Source of the DNA: Shewanella hafniensis
GTDB taxonomy: Bacteria > Pseudomonadota > Gammaproteobacteria > Enterobacterales > Shewanellaceae
Reading direction: 5' to 3'
Length of the DNA stretch: 64,000 nucleotides
Assembly: GCF_019655335.1 (NCBI RefSeq)
Contig: NZ_BPFD01000001.1
Coordinates: forward strand, 62,001-126,000
Shown: positions 63,571 to 64,000 of the stretch, in pieces
Numbering within the stretch: position 1 is the first letter of the stretch
How the letters are laid out: each line of letters opens with the position of its first letter
Program-made: the position numbers and the translations under genes
Notes under the pieces: model-generated
Databases searched by the model: none
What the model saw: only the letters and a program-made list of their open reading frames with translations
Told to the model about the DNA's origin: nothing

Positions 63571-64000
63571 TTATTTTGTGGCTTCGAGCAAACCTTTAAC
63601 TTTAGCGAGCTCAATCCGCGCATATCTATGTTCAACAAAATCATAAATATTGGTTGCCAGTGCTAAGCGGAAATAGTTAGCAGCATCTTGATATTGCTTG
63701 TTTTCTATAGCCATTTTCGCCAAGTAAAAATAAGCCTCACATAAACGTTCTGCATATTCTTTAGGATGAGTTAAGCCGACTTTGGCGGCAGCAAACACCT
63801 CATCATGGCTCTTAGTACCTAAATAATAATCAACGATAACGGTCGCCCATGCATCATTGTCTAAATTCTTACGGTTTTCAGCTAACTGTTTTTTAGCTGC
63901 GACAGCATCATCTTTAAAATCAATCAAATACAGCCATAATGCGCGATAACCGTCTTTATTATCGCCGGCATAAAATGCCTGCATATCTTTAGTGGCTAAA
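63571..64000 (-). CDS. nlpI: NlpI lipoprotein, 3' part (truncated by window end)
   Basis: The visible 143 or so codons have TPR-like helical repeats and end YDFVEHRYARIELAKVKG-like residues, matching the C-terminus of NlpI (NFVEHRYALLEL in E. coli). NlpI is an outer-membrane lipoprotein that regulates peptidoglycan hydrolases. The start and lipobox lie beyond 64000. This is chromosomal DNA. The order nlpI-prfC is what I expect in Shewanella-like genomes. Confidence 0.88.
   Translation of the reverse strand, partial: LATKDMQAFYAGDNKDGYRALWLYLIDFKDDAVAAKKQLAENRKNLDNDAWATVIVDYYLGTKSHDEVFAAAKVGLTHPKEYAERLCEAYFYLAKMAIENKQYQDAANYFRLALATNIYDFVEHRYARIELAKVKGLLEATK

Noticed and set aside
1..64000. 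tRNA or rRNA genes
   Set aside because: I recognised no tRNA cloverleaf or rRNA sequence; integration is into prfC, not a tRNA.

Overview
The window holds almost all of an integrative and conjugative element (ICE) of the SXT/R391 family, in reverse orientation, plus the start of the flanking chromosome at the right. The evidence is gene order. Read right to left it runs xis/int, a ParM-type partition pair, mobI, rumAB, traI-traD, traLEKBVA, dsbC-traC-trhF-traW-traU-traN, an AcaB/s063-like gene, ssb-bet-exo, a MoxR/CobS-vWA cluster and radC. traF/traH/traG and the set regulators must lie left of position 1. At the right end (63386-63472) are the first 22 codons of prfC, broken at a 17-bp site that resembles the SXT attachment core, followed by the 3' part of nlpI. 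The prfC N-terminus and the nlpI-prfC order fit a Shewanella-like gammaproteobacterium; this is an inference.

Layout: 1-11300, an ICE DNA-processing operon on the minus strand (Toprim/primase-like protein, RadC, vWA, DUF3150-like, WGR-like, CobS/MoxR ATPase, Exo, a tiny OrfZ, Bet, SSB). Almost every gene is preceded by a leader with two stem-loops. 11639-12241, an AcaB/s063-like gene. 12275-20346, cargo in the traN-s063 hotspot: a BCCT osmolyte transporter, a DnaQ-like exonuclease with a cNMP/CBS/nucleotidyltransferase protein, an EAL phosphodiesterase with a diguanylate cyclase, and a truncated dihydrolipoamide dehydrogenase. 20505-37684, the F-type mating-pore operons, interrupted in the traA-dsbC hotspot by a DUF1778/GNAT toxin-antitoxin pair beside an IS200/IS605-like end. 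37694-41713, TraD and the TraI relaxase.

41833-51248 is a defence island in the hotspot next to traI: WYL regulator, HsdM, HsdS, HsdR, an Mrr-like nuclease and two small proteins. 51567-55214 carries a small ICE gene, a DnaQ-like exonuclease and SOS-controlled rumA/rumB. 55742-59135 is an AAA ATPase plus subtilisin-like protease pair inserted between two copies of the mobI 3' end. 59196-62804 is the processing, partition and integration end: mobI, an oriT/centromere-like repeat region, srpM-srpR, int and xis. 62805-63427 is the attachment region, with duplicated putative Int arm sites.

Together the genes encode excision and integration (Int/Xis), nicking and coupling (MobI, TraI, TraD), an F-type type IV secretion system, a phage-like recombination module, stable inheritance (SrpMR, TA), defence, and host-modulating cargo (c-di-GMP, osmoprotectant uptake). 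I saw no antibiotic-resistance gene. Positions 1-211 hold no gene I can support. The most notable unexplained features are the repeated two-hairpin leaders, a shared C-terminal FYF/YYF tail in three neighbouring proteins, and the AAA-protease module flanked by duplicated mobI ends.
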